37,743 bases of DNA from an uncultured Bacilli bacterium (GTDB lineage: Bacteria > Bacillota_I > Bacilli_A > RF39 > UBA660), in NCBI GenBank assembly GCA_947632355.1, contig CANROY010000005.1, positions 1-37,743 of the forward strand. Reading direction: 5' to 3'. Below the pieces are notes generated by a model. The model worked only from the letters and a program-made list of their open reading frames with translations, was not told the DNA's origin and searched no databases. A program made the translations under genes and the position numbers. Within the stretch, counting starts at the first letter, position 1, and every line of letters starts with the position of its first letter. This document shows, piece after piece, positions 7,228-15,372 of this stretch.

Positions 7228-8088
7228 AATGGGATTTACATGAATAACGGTTAAATAAACCTCTTCTATTTTTTCTTCAATTTCATCTTCTAATGCATCC
7301 GCTATTTTGTGACTTTCAAAAGTCGATAAATTTCCATCCACAAATATTGTAAAAGAAATTTGATACTTATACCCAACCGGAGTCGCATTAAAGTGATTGA
7401 CTTTTTTAATTTCTTTATACGTACGAATAATTTGTAATACTTTTTCTTTTGTTTCATTATCCATCGCTTTATCCATTAGAACATTATAGCTTTCTTTGAA
7501 TATTTCTAAAGCCGTTACAAAAATCCAAATGGAAATGAAAATGCCCACTACCCCATCGATAAAATAAAGGTCATACAAAGACATTAAAGAAGATAGTAAG
7601 GTACAACTGGTAATCACACAATCATTTCGATGGTCTTTCGCATTCGCTTTTAAAAGTAAGTTCTTATATTTTTTTGCATACGTATTGGTAAAGAGATATA
7701 GAATAAATTTAATAAAAATCGTAAGAAGACAAACCACTACCAACCATTTTGAAAACAAGAAATGTTGTTGCTTCAATATAGAAAGTAAAGAAGACTTAAA
7801 TGATGTATAAAAAAGTAAAAACATGGCAAGACTAATAAGCATTGAATAAATATATTCTGCTTTTCCATGTCCTAAGTTGTGATCTTCATCTTGCGGTTTA
7901 CTCGCTATTTTATTTCCAATAAACGTCATAAAGGATGAAAAAACATCACTTAAAGAATTACAAGCATCCGCAAGCATGGCTTGGCTATGGGTAAGTAAGC
8001 CAATACTTCCTTTAATAAGCAGCAAAAAGAAATTGCCTATAATTCCTAAAACACTTGCCGTTTTAATCTTTTGAAAACGTTCTTCCAT
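7225..8088 (-). CDS. cation diffusion facilitator (CDF) family transporter
   Basis: Predicted proton-coupled efflux pump for divalent metals such as Zn2+, Mn2+ or Fe2+ in the cytoplasmic membrane. Six hydrophobic segments span about residues 12-200. The metal-site motifs are visible: ADACNSLSD in the second helix (two Asp spaced as DxxxxxxD) and DHRND in the fifth (HxxxD type), with the typical GHGKAEY between. A C-terminal cytoplasmic ferredoxin-like domain follows. I place the start at the ATG at 8088 (287 residues), because AGGTGAT lies a few nt before it; an upstream in-frame GTG at 8097 lies inside that site. Metal specificity cannot be read from the sequence. Confidence 0.88.
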   Translation of the reverse strand: MEERFQKIKTASVLGIIGNFFLLLIKGSIGLLTHSQAMLADACNSLSDVFSSFMTFIGNKIASKPQDEDHNLGHGKAEYIYSMLISLAMFLLFYTSFKSSLLSILKQQHFLFSKWLVVVCLLTIFIKFILYLFTNTYAKKYKNLLLKANAKDHRNDCVITSCTLLSSLMSLYDLYFIDGVVGIFISIWIFVTALEIFKESYNVLMDKAMDNETKEKVLQIIRTYKEIKKVNHFNATPVGYKYQISFTIFVDGNLSTFESHKIADALEDEIEEKIEEVYLTVIHVNPI

Positions 8089-8162
8089 ACATATCACCTT
8101 TAATGTAATATATTCATTTTAGCATATTTTTCTATTCTTGTTTTAAAAATTTTCATAAATAT

Positions 8163-8186
8163 AAAAAGAGAAAAAACTTTCCCTTT
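8163..8186 (-). terminator. weak intrinsic terminator at the end of the polysaccharide locus
   Basis: On the minus strand AAAGGGA (8186-8180) pairs with TCTCTTT (8171-8165, one G-U pair), followed by T-rich sequence. It overlaps the stop of the last gene of the locus. Confidence 0.45.
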
Positions 8187-9714
8187 AATATAAAAATGTA
8201 TGCACCGTTTCTAGTAGAACCATATAATTTAAAAGAATAGTACAAACTGTAATTGTTTCTTTCTTCATTTTCAATGTATTTTGAAATGGAATAAATAGTA
8301 GAAGACATAATAATGGTGTAAAATATCTGCCTTGTATGCCTTGTACTACTAAAGAATTTTCTAAAGATACTGATTGATATATGGCAGTACTTACTAATAC
8401 ATAAACTATACCTATGATACCTACTAAAATCAATAATTGAAAAAAAGTCAGTTTTTCTTTTTTTTCTTCTGATAGAAAAGCAAATAGATTTACTAAAATA
8501 AAACCAAAATTAATGATAGCAAATGGTCTTACTTGCCAATGGCATAAAAATTCACCAGCAAACATATTCTCTAAATAATTATAACCATTTGTAAAGGCAT
8601 TATGCACAAGAACAAATAGATATCTCAATGGTTTAGTAAATATCCAACTATTATTAGTAGCACTGACAACCACACCTTCTGGTACGATTCGAAAAAGATC
8701 TTGCCATCCTAGATTCATTAAAATACCTAAAAGCAGGAAACCAACTTTATAAATAATTTCCCTCTTTCTATTTTTAAAACAATCTTTCGGTAAAAATAAG
8801 ATAAGAGCAGCAAAAGGAACATATACAATTTTAGCAATAGAAGTACAAATAATTAATAACATCAGTATCAAATAGTCATACCATTTCAATAATTGATTTT
8901 CTTTTCTTTTCATTAAAATGAAACTGGTTAATAAAAAACAATAAACAATAGTGGATCCATCTGCAGAATAGGAGGCACTATAAGATAAAAATGTAGGGGT
9001 TAGTAGAAAAGTAAAAGCAAAAAATTTTCCCTGTGGTAATATTTTAAGGCCAAGCGTTGCTAAACTTACGCAAAATAATAAACTTAAAAATCTTCCTAAT
9101 AAACCACAAAAATATGGATTAAAAGCAAATAGTTTTCCAAACCAAAAACCAATGACATGGGGAATATAATTTAAAATGGAATAATTACTCGCTGTGGTTT
9201 CCATAAAAACTTTATCTTCATGATTTGTTGTTACCTTCATTAAATCTTTCATATCACTGTATGTTTTATATTCTCTTAATTTATCTCCTGTTGTATTCAT
9301 ATAAATGCTCTCTTGAATTGTTTGATCAAAAAAATTACCCTTAGTATTGTTTATATAGGGTGTAACAAAAGAACCATTACTAATTTCGTTAGCACGTAAA
9401 TAATGAGAAGGTTCATCACTTTGAGCAAATAAAGGTACCAAAAATAAGTAACAAGTACCCAAAAGCATTGCTATTAAAAAATAACATTTTGGTAGTTTTT
9501 CTACCTGCATGTCTTTTGCTAAAAAAAGAGTCAGCATGACTACTGCTATCGTAGCAAACCCTAAAATAAGAAATCCTTTCATATAAGGTGCATGATAAAC
9601 AATTCCTACTAAAGTCATATCGTTTTGAATATATTTATAATAAAATAAAAAAGATAAAAGCATTATAGAAAAAATAATACTATATTTTCTAATTTGTACT
9701 TTATTTTTTAACAT
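8185..9714 (-). CDS. DUF2142-type polytopic membrane protein, probable GT-C-like transferase
   Basis: This polytopic membrane protein has about 11-12 hydrophobic segments. The second hydrophobic block is followed by SDEPSHYLRANEIS, the acidic-loop signature of DUF2142, a family found in polysaccharide loci. By analogy with GT-C enzymes, the DE pair would lie in an extracytoplasmic loop and help transfer a sugar from a polyprenyl phosphate donor; that is inference. The start is chosen at the ATG at 9714 (509 residues), which has AAGGAGG (9727-9721) 6 nt upstream; a longer frame to 9741 lacks such a site. The start overlaps the end of the preceding gene by 14 nt, indicating coupling. It is the last gene of the locus. 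Confidence 0.75.
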   Translation of the reverse strand: MLKNKVQIRKYSIIFSIMLLSFLFYYKYIQNDMTLVGIVYHAPYMKGFLILGFATIAVVMLTLFLAKDMQVEKLPKCYFLIAMLLGTCYLFLVPLFAQSDEPSHYLRANEISNGSFVTPYINNTKGNFFDQTIQESIYMNTTGDKLREYKTYSDMKDLMKVTTNHEDKVFMETTASNYSILNYIPHVIGFWFGKLFAFNPYFCGLLGRFLSLLFCVSLATLGLKILPQGKFFAFTFLLTPTFLSYSASYSADGSTIVYCFLLTSFILMKRKENQLLKWYDYLILMLLIICTSIAKIVYVPFAALILFLPKDCFKNRKREIIYKVGFLLLGILMNLGWQDLFRIVPEGVVVSATNNSWIFTKPLRYLFVLVHNAFTNGYNYLENMFAGEFLCHWQVRPFAIINFGFILVNLFAFLSEEKKEKLTFFQLLILVGIIGIVYVLVSTAIYQSVSLENSLVVQGIQGRYFTPLLCLLLFIPFQNTLKMKKETITVCTILLNYMVLLETVHTFLY

Positions 9715-10915
9715 GAAAATCCTCCTTATCATAAACTTCATAACATTTTACATAAAACTTCATAATGATTTTCACAATAGGCTTTGGCCAAAACTTTTGA
9801 AACATAACAGTATCTTCTATTTGTCTAGTATTAGCATGAATCCAAGAAGCAGTTGTAGAAGCATCATGAATACGAAATGAAATTAGTTTTTTTGGTATGT
9901 ATTTTACTTTTCCTTTTCTTTTATAAATTTTATAAAAAGTATCCCAGTCGAGAGCAAATTTTAAATCACTCGTAAAAATAGGTTCTCTAATTAAAGCTTT
10001 ATTATAAGTAACGGATGGGCAGTTGATTGTATTACCAAAAGCTAAGGTTAACTTACGAATAAAACGAATATTCGAACATCCTGGTATGCATAAAGGAATT
10101 TTTAAAATTCTTTTAATCACTAAGTTTTTATCGTTTATTTTTTTGCCTTGTTTTAAAAAATAATTTTCAGTGAAAAGCATTAATTCTTTTCCCGTATAAT
10201 TATTTAAAATATTTTCAGCATAGTATGAATCATACACATCATCTTGATGAGCAATTGTTACTAATTCGGTTTTGGAATTATTTACACCAAAATTCCAATC
10301 ATCCTCTATGTCACTTTTTTCATGGCGATAAAGAACAGGTATATGGTATTTTTCTCCTAAAGATGTAATATGTTTATTTTCAGTAGAAGAAACTAGAATC
10401 ACATTCGTTTTTATAGTTTGGTTTAGAATAGACTGAATACACTCTTCTAAATAAGGAGATTCTTTGTATGCACATATGGCAAAGGTATGATATTTTTTTG
10501 GTTCTTTTAAATACTTGTTTTCTTTTTCATTAAAGACCCAAATACGACTAAAAAAGTAGTTATAAGGAACAGTAATCAAAAGAGTTAAAATTGGTGCTAT
10601 TAATGTTGATAAATGTAAAACATCCACCCATAAATACATAGCACACATATTGGTAAGATAACTACTTCCATAGACAATATAATATTTAACAATTGTTTTA
10701 TAGTCATACACTTTACTTTCAAAAACCCATGATTTATTTAAAAGAAAACCTATAATCGAACTTAATACATAGGCAATGGTTGTTGCAACTAAATAATTCA
10801 CTTTTAAAAATAGCAAACTATAATAAAATAGCCATGAACTAAAAGTGTTAATACATCCAACAATTCCAAATTTAAAAAATTGCTTTATACATTTCATTAT
10901 ATTCTCTTTTTTCAT
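9701..10915 (-). CDS. GtrA-like flippase domain fused to a GT2 glycosyltransferase
   Basis: This 404-residue fusion has an N-terminal GtrA domain (about 12-130) with four membrane helices and the two repeats LLNKSWVF (58-65) and YFFSRIWVF (120-128). GtrA proteins are thought to move polyprenyl-phosphate sugars across the membrane. From about 142 a GT2-type domain begins (FAICAYKESPYLEECIQSIL), with HQDD (223-226) in the place of the metal-binding DxD. The ATG overlaps the preceding stop in an ATGA; the ribosome binding site is poor, so coupled translation is likely. A second ATG at codon 7 is possible. GtrA and its synthase are usually separate genes, so this fusion is unusual, and the fused GT2 is not of the GtrB type. 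Confidence 0.82.
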   Translation of the reverse strand: MKKENIMKCIKQFFKFGIVGCINTFSSWLFYYSLLFLKVNYLVATTIAYVLSSIIGFLLNKSWVFESKVYDYKTIVKYYIVYGSSYLTNMCAMYLWVDVLHLSTLIAPILTLLITVPYNYFFSRIWVFNEKENKYLKEPKKYHTFAICAYKESPYLEECIQSILNQTIKTNVILVSSTENKHITSLGEKYHIPVLYRHEKSDIEDDWNFGVNNSKTELVTIAHQDDVYDSYYAENILNNYTGKELMLFTENYFLKQGKKINDKNLVIKRILKIPLCIPGCSNIRFIRKLTLAFGNTINCPSVTYNKALIREPIFTSDLKFALDWDTFYKIYKRKGKVKYIPKKLISFRIHDASTTASWIHANTRQIEDTVMFQKFWPKPIVKIIMKFYVKCYEVYDKEDFHVKK

Positions 10916-12501
10916 CTTACACTCTCATAAATATCTACATATTTAAATTCTACTTCTTGCGGAATATTAAAATATTCTTTCATCCAATACTCAATTGATG
11001 GTTCTTGATAAGAACGAGAAACTCCATAAAAAGGTTCTAAACTTTTATATAATGTTATTTCTTTTTCTTGGGTACCATTGTGCTTTTGTAATATTCTATA
11101 ATTTAATTTTTCAATACCATAGTTTTCTAAATAACCATTATAGATAACTTTATAATTTAAAGCACTTTTAAAAGCTAGAGGTATCATAAGTATCATGAAG
11201 CATAAAATCATATAATTTTTACTATTTTTTAAAAGTTCATTGGTAAAAATAGTAATTAGTAAAAAAATATAAAAGATAAAAGGTAAAGAGGTTCTTCCAC
11301 CAAGAACTGGAGAAACTACTAAACAAAATATAGAACCACATCCTGATATAGCTAGAATTGGGATACTTAACTTTTTACGTTGAAAACCATAAATTAACAT
11401 CCAAACACCAATAAAAAGTATCCATAGAATCCCATAAAGAACTCCCACTACTTTGTACCTTCTTTGTAAGAAAATACAAAGTACACTCATACATACAAAT
11501 AGGAAAATAGATAGCATCGTTTTCTTTGGATGAATAGAAAATTCTTTACGATATTTAACTATACAAAGTAGAAAAATGATAGTCAAAATAATCATATAAA
11601 TAGTCATTTCAGAACGAAAAATTACTAATAGCAAAGTTGGAAAATTTTTATAGATTTTACCAAATAAACTTAAACTAGCAAATTCCACATTTGTATCCAA
11701 TCGAGCATAGTTCCCTGGAGCAAGCATTAAAAGAGCAAAACCGGCTAGGCAAACAATCAAATTTGGAATATCCAATTTTTTATATTTTCTCCATTCTCTT
11801 CCATGATAAAAAATAATGTATAGAATTAAAAAGGCAAGCATAGCCACACTAATTTGTTCTTGTGAAAAGGTTGCAAAGAAATTCACAAGTAATAAGATGG
11901 GAACATAAACAAAATAGTTTATTTTTTCATTATTTTTAATCTTATCAGTTAATTTCATATAAAGATAGATAAATAGAAATAACGGCAACAAAGGCCAAAT
12001 ATATAAAATAGAAGCTGATGCCCAATAGACACCATTTCTTAATATATAAATATGAAATAAACCGTATAGAATCATTAAAAAAATAGGAATTAAAATATTT
12101 TTTTCTTTGGTAATGTATTCTGCAATTTTAAATATAACGTATAAGATTAAGGTTATAACTACACTTTGAATAGCGAAATAAAGACTAGCTCCAAACTTAA
12201 GTAAAGGAATTAATATAAGAGCAGCCCATAAAATTCGCCCACCCCAGGTCCTATATATCATTTTGCACCAATTCCATAGTTGAGAGGCAGAATAATTTGT
12301 TCCTATAACATCAAAAGATGTTTGACCATAGCTTAAAGAAGCATTACCAAAATCATCAAAATACAAAGCTACTAAATGATGCATAGCAAATAAAATGACA
12401 AAAATAAGCCCAAATAAAAGTAAGTAAGGTAAATTTTCTCTAAATTTTTCTTTATGATTTTCTAACCACTTTTCCAAATTTTCTAATTTTTTAGTTATCA
12501 T
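10912..12501 (-). CDS. DUF6056-type polytopic membrane protein, probable GT-C-like
   Basis: A 529-residue protein with about 11-12 hydrophobic helices. After the first helix comes YFDDFG, an acidic pair in the first outer loop, followed by WxxGR-like WGGRILW. A later LAPGNYAR is also present. These match the DUF6056 pattern and resemble GT-C transferases that take sugars from polyprenyl-phosphate donors outside the membrane. The start is set at the ATG at 12501: GAGGAGG (12517-12511) lies 9 nt before it, while the longer frame would begin with TTG inside that site. It overlaps the previous gene by 11 nt. With the GtrB-like and GtrA-containing neighbours it could form a side-group addition set; the sugar is unknown. 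Confidence 0.72.
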   Translation of the reverse strand: MITKKLENLEKWLENHKEKFRENLPYLLLFGLIFVILFAMHHLVALYFDDFGNASLSYGQTSFDVIGTNYSASQLWNWCKMIYRTWGGRILWAALILIPLLKFGASLYFAIQSVVITLILYVIFKIAEYITKEKNILIPIFLMILYGLFHIYILRNGVYWASASILYIWPLLPLFLFIYLYMKLTDKIKNNEKINYFVYVPILLLVNFFATFSQEQISVAMLAFLILYIIFYHGREWRKYKKLDIPNLIVCLAGFALLMLAPGNYARLDTNVEFASLSLFGKIYKNFPTLLLVIFRSEMTIYMIILTIIFLLCIVKYRKEFSIHPKKTMLSIFLFVCMSVLCIFLQRRYKVVGVLYGILWILFIGVWMLIYGFQRKKLSIPILAISGCGSIFCLVVSPVLGGRTSLPFIFYIFLLITIFTNELLKNSKNYMILCFMILMIPLAFKSALNYKVIYNGYLENYGIEKLNYRILQKHNGTQEKEITLYKSLEPFYGVSRSYQEPSIEYWMKEYFNIPQEVEFKYVDIYESVR

Positions 12502-13453
12502 TTTCCAAAACCTCCTCAATTACATAACGTGGTCTTTCTTTTGTTTCACTATAAATTTTTCCAATATATTCCCCAATAATTCCAATACAGAAAATTTGGA
12601 ATCCTCCAAAGAAACTAATGAGTGCAACAATAGTAGTCCAACCTTCTACATTATTAGATACAAAATGCCCAATAATAACATATATTAAGAAAAGAAAACT
12701 AAAAAAAGAAATAATAAATCCAATTGTAGTAATGATACGCAAGGGTTTCACACTAAAAGATAGAATACCCTCTATAGCAAAATTAACCATTTTCTTTAAT
12801 GGATATTTACTTTCTCCTGCAAAACGTTCATTTCTTTCATAATACACAGTAGAAGATTTAAAACCAATTAAAGGAATAATTCCTCTTAAGAATAAATTTA
12901 CTTCTTTATATTTAGCTAATTCATTTAAAGATTTTTTACTCATCAAACGATAATCAGCATGATTATAAACAATTTCAACTCCTAATAGTTTCATAAATTT
13001 ATAGAAAAACTCTGCTGTATGTTTTTTAAACCAACTATCTTTTTTTCTACTCTTTCTTACACCATAAACAATTTCAGAACCATTTTGGTATTCTTTCACC
13101 ATTTTATCCATTACATTGATATCATCTTGTAAATCTGCATCCATAGATATTACAATATCACATTTTTCTTTTGCAGTAAGTAATCCCGCTAATAAGGCGT
13201 TTTGATGCCCTCTATTACGTGATAAAGTAAGACCTTCTACCAAATTGTTTTGTTGATGTACCTCTTTAATAAATTCCCATGTTTTATCACTAGAGCCATC
13301 ATTAACATAAAATATTTTACTTTCTTTAGAAATGAGTTGGTTTTCCATCAATTGATTCAATTTTTCTGTTAATCTTTTTGTTGTTTCTTCTAATACTTCT
13401 TGTTCATTATAACAAGGAATAACAACATACAATTTATTTTTCTTTACTGCCAT
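12491..13453 (-). CDS. GtrB-like polyprenyl-phosphate glycosyltransferase (GT2)
   Basis: This 320-residue protein has an N-terminal GT2 domain (VVIPCYNEQEVLEE at about 9-22, MDADLQDD at about 104-111) and two C-terminal membrane helices (about 235-310), the layout of GtrB/DPM-type synthases. These load a sugar from a nucleotide donor onto undecaprenyl phosphate. GAGGTG lies 6 nt before the ATG. It starts a sub-operon with the DUF6056, GtrA/GT2 and DUF2142 genes, each overlapping the next, and has its own extended -10 promoter. The context suggests synthesis of the lipid-linked donor used by the two GT-C-like proteins downstream. Confidence 0.88.
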   Translation of the reverse strand: MAVKKNKLYVVIPCYNEQEVLEETTKRLTEKLNQLMENQLISKESKIFYVNDGSSDKTWEFIKEVHQQNNLVEGLTLSRNRGHQNALLAGLLTAKEKCDIVISMDADLQDDINVMDKMVKEYQNGSEIVYGVRKSRKKDSWFKKHTAEFFYKFMKLLGVEIVYNHADYRLMSKKSLNELAKYKEVNLFLRGIIPLIGFKSSTVYYERNERFAGESKYPLKKMVNFAIEGILSFSVKPLRIITTIGFIISFFSFLFLIYVIIGHFVSNNVEGWTTIVALISFFGGFQIFCIGIIGEYIGKIYSETKERPRYVIEEVLENDN

Positions 13454-13472
13454 AAATACACCTCGTATTTTT

Positions 13473-13480
13473 ATTATACC
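13473..13480 (-). promoter_or_regulatory. extended -10 promoter before the GtrB-like gene
   Basis: On the minus strand TGGTATAAT (an extended -10; TATAAT at 13478-13473) lies 19 bp upstream of the ATG at 13453. No strong -35 is visible. It would allow the last four genes to be expressed separately. Confidence 0.5.
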
Positions 13481-13828
13481 AAAAATTACAGAAATATTGT
13501 ATAGCTTAGAAAAGAAAGTCTTATTTTTTCTTAAGGATGATATAATAATTTAAAAATCATTTAATAAATCATAAAATTATATGTCATTTTTATACTAACA
13601 ATTATTATAATGAAAAATAATACTTTATGTTATGGAAAAATGGCAATAGAGAGAAAATGGGTTTGCATTACTTAAATATGATGTTACTTCTTTTCGGATG
13701 GGTTGTGATATTACGAAATCATTTGGTTTTCTAAATCGTTCTTCTTAAAAAATTAATCGACTTTTTCTTCATTAATAAGTTCTTCACTTATATAAAAAGC
13801 TATACTTTTTCTTTCATTCGATTTACCT
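13481..13828. other. gene-poor gap inside the locus, possible gene remnant
   Basis: About 350 bp without an intact gene separate the flippase gene from the GtrB-like gene. On the minus strand an AGAGGT site is followed by ATG (MKEK) and then, after a frame change, by the codable stretch IAFYISEELINEEKVD. Another open stretch lies at about 13620-13710 on either strand. No terminator with a clear T-run was seen. This could be a decayed gene or plain spacer. No family was recognised. Confidence 0.3.
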
Positions 13829-15355
13829 CTATGTTTTCTTTAATTTTTGCAGAATTAAATTTTTAAAAAAATGAAATTCATTTGATCGAATATAAAATAC
13901 TATAAAGAAGATACAAAATATAAACGTTAAAGTACACCCTTTAAGAATAAAATCAAATAATAAATTTTTAACATGAAATAATGAAAAAACAAAATTTGCT
14001 ACTAGAATAGATAAAAACAAAATAAGTAAGTTTTTGCATTGTTTTTTTAAATAGAGAATTACATTTTTGTCAAAAATATATTTATAAACGATATATGCCT
14101 TAGACCAACTCACAGTACTTAAATAACTAATAGTAGTGGCTAGTAAAATACCTGGTAAACCCATAAAATATCCTAAAAGAAAAGATAAAGTTATGTTGAT
14201 AATGGTTTGAATAATGGGAACATAACGATCTTGATAGTATTTACCAGAAGCATCTTTTACCGTATCAATCGGTAATAGCATAGCATTTAAATAAAAATTC
14301 ATGGTAATTAAAATAACACAATAAATATTGACTGTATAGTTACTTCCTATCCATAGAGTAATAAAACTATTAATTAAAAAATAAATCCCTATAGCAAATA
14401 AACCAGTTAAAAAGAAACACACAAAATCCATTATATTAAATACATTTAATTTAACTTCTGGTGGATTATTTACATTCAAATTTCCAAAACTAGCAGTAGC
14501 AGAAACAACAATACTTCCTATAAAATTTCTTATAATAGAAACAATCGATAAATAATTAGAATAAATACCTGTAGTTGCTATATTTACAATACTAGAAATT
14601 AGAATATTGTCCGTTCCATTCACTGCATAATTTCCGATTTTATGAAATATAATGCCTTTTACATTTTTCTTGATTTCATCGCCATCTTCTTTATCTATTT
14701 TTTTAGGATATTGAAATTGAACTGCAGGATACTTTTTACCAATATAAATATTAGTCACTATCCTTTCTACTTGCCTTACCCCTACTCGAATGATAAGATA
14801 CCAAATCAGATTTTTAGTACATAGTAAGAAAGTTAATTGTAATCCATACGTTAAAAAATTAAATAGAATTTTAATACTGGTTAATTTATAATTTTTTTGA
14901 TCTGCTTCAATTAAAATGACTTTATAAGAAGTTAAATACGATAGAATTGTATCTAGAACATAAAGTCCATAAATTAAATAAATATTATAAGAAACATTAT
15001 AGTCCTTTACCATTAAATGTAGAAAAGGAAGTAAAACTAAACTAAAAATCAAAATCAAAAAAGCAATAGATTGATAGATTTTTTTATAAAAAGACATGAT
15101 TTTATTTATTTTATCTTTATTTTCTGTTGCTAATGGTTTATAAAGACTATAACTAATAGCTGTAGAAATACCTAATTCAGATAAAGAAAGTAAAGACAAT
15201 ATATTAGTAAAAAGACCATCTAATCCTAAACATTGTTCTCCTAATATTTTAATAAAAAAGGTTCTTAAAATAAAGGATAAAATAGTAGTACTAAAAAGTA
15301 CTAGCACATTCGAAATACTATTAAAAATGGTTTTTTGTAATCGATTTGTATTCAT
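13829..15355 (-). CDS. Wzx-type polysaccharide flippase (MOP superfamily)
   Basis: This 508-residue membrane protein with about 12-14 hydrophobic helices has the N-terminal pattern of Firmicutes oligosaccharide flippases (SNVLVLFSTTILSFILRTFF, then LGLDGLFTNILSLLSLSELG). Such proteins move undecaprenyl-linked sugars outward. It lies 18 nt after the GT2/GT4 gene. The locus also has an ABC exporter (Wzm/Wzt), so this flippase may carry a different lipid-linked unit, for example a side-chain donor as proposed for GacK in streptococci. That is an inference from context. The start has a modest AAGGG site 11 nt upstream. Confidence 0.85.
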   Translation of the reverse strand: MNTNRLQKTIFNSISNVLVLFSTTILSFILRTFFIKILGEQCLGLDGLFTNILSLLSLSELGISTAISYSLYKPLATENKDKINKIMSFYKKIYQSIAFLILIFSLVLLPFLHLMVKDYNVSYNIYLIYGLYVLDTILSYLTSYKVILIEADQKNYKLTSIKILFNFLTYGLQLTFLLCTKNLIWYLIIRVGVRQVERIVTNIYIGKKYPAVQFQYPKKIDKEDGDEIKKNVKGIIFHKIGNYAVNGTDNILISSIVNIATTGIYSNYLSIVSIIRNFIGSIVVSATASFGNLNVNNPPEVKLNVFNIMDFVCFFLTGLFAIGIYFLINSFITLWIGSNYTVNIYCVILITMNFYLNAMLLPIDTVKDASGKYYQDRYVPIIQTIINITLSFLLGYFMGLPGILLATTISYLSTVSWSKAYIVYKYIFDKNVILYLKKQCKNLLILFLSILVANFVFSLFHVKNLLFDFILKGCTLTFIFCIFFIVFYIRSNEFHFFKNLILQKLKKT

Positions 15356-15372
15356 TTTTCAAAGCCCTTCTT

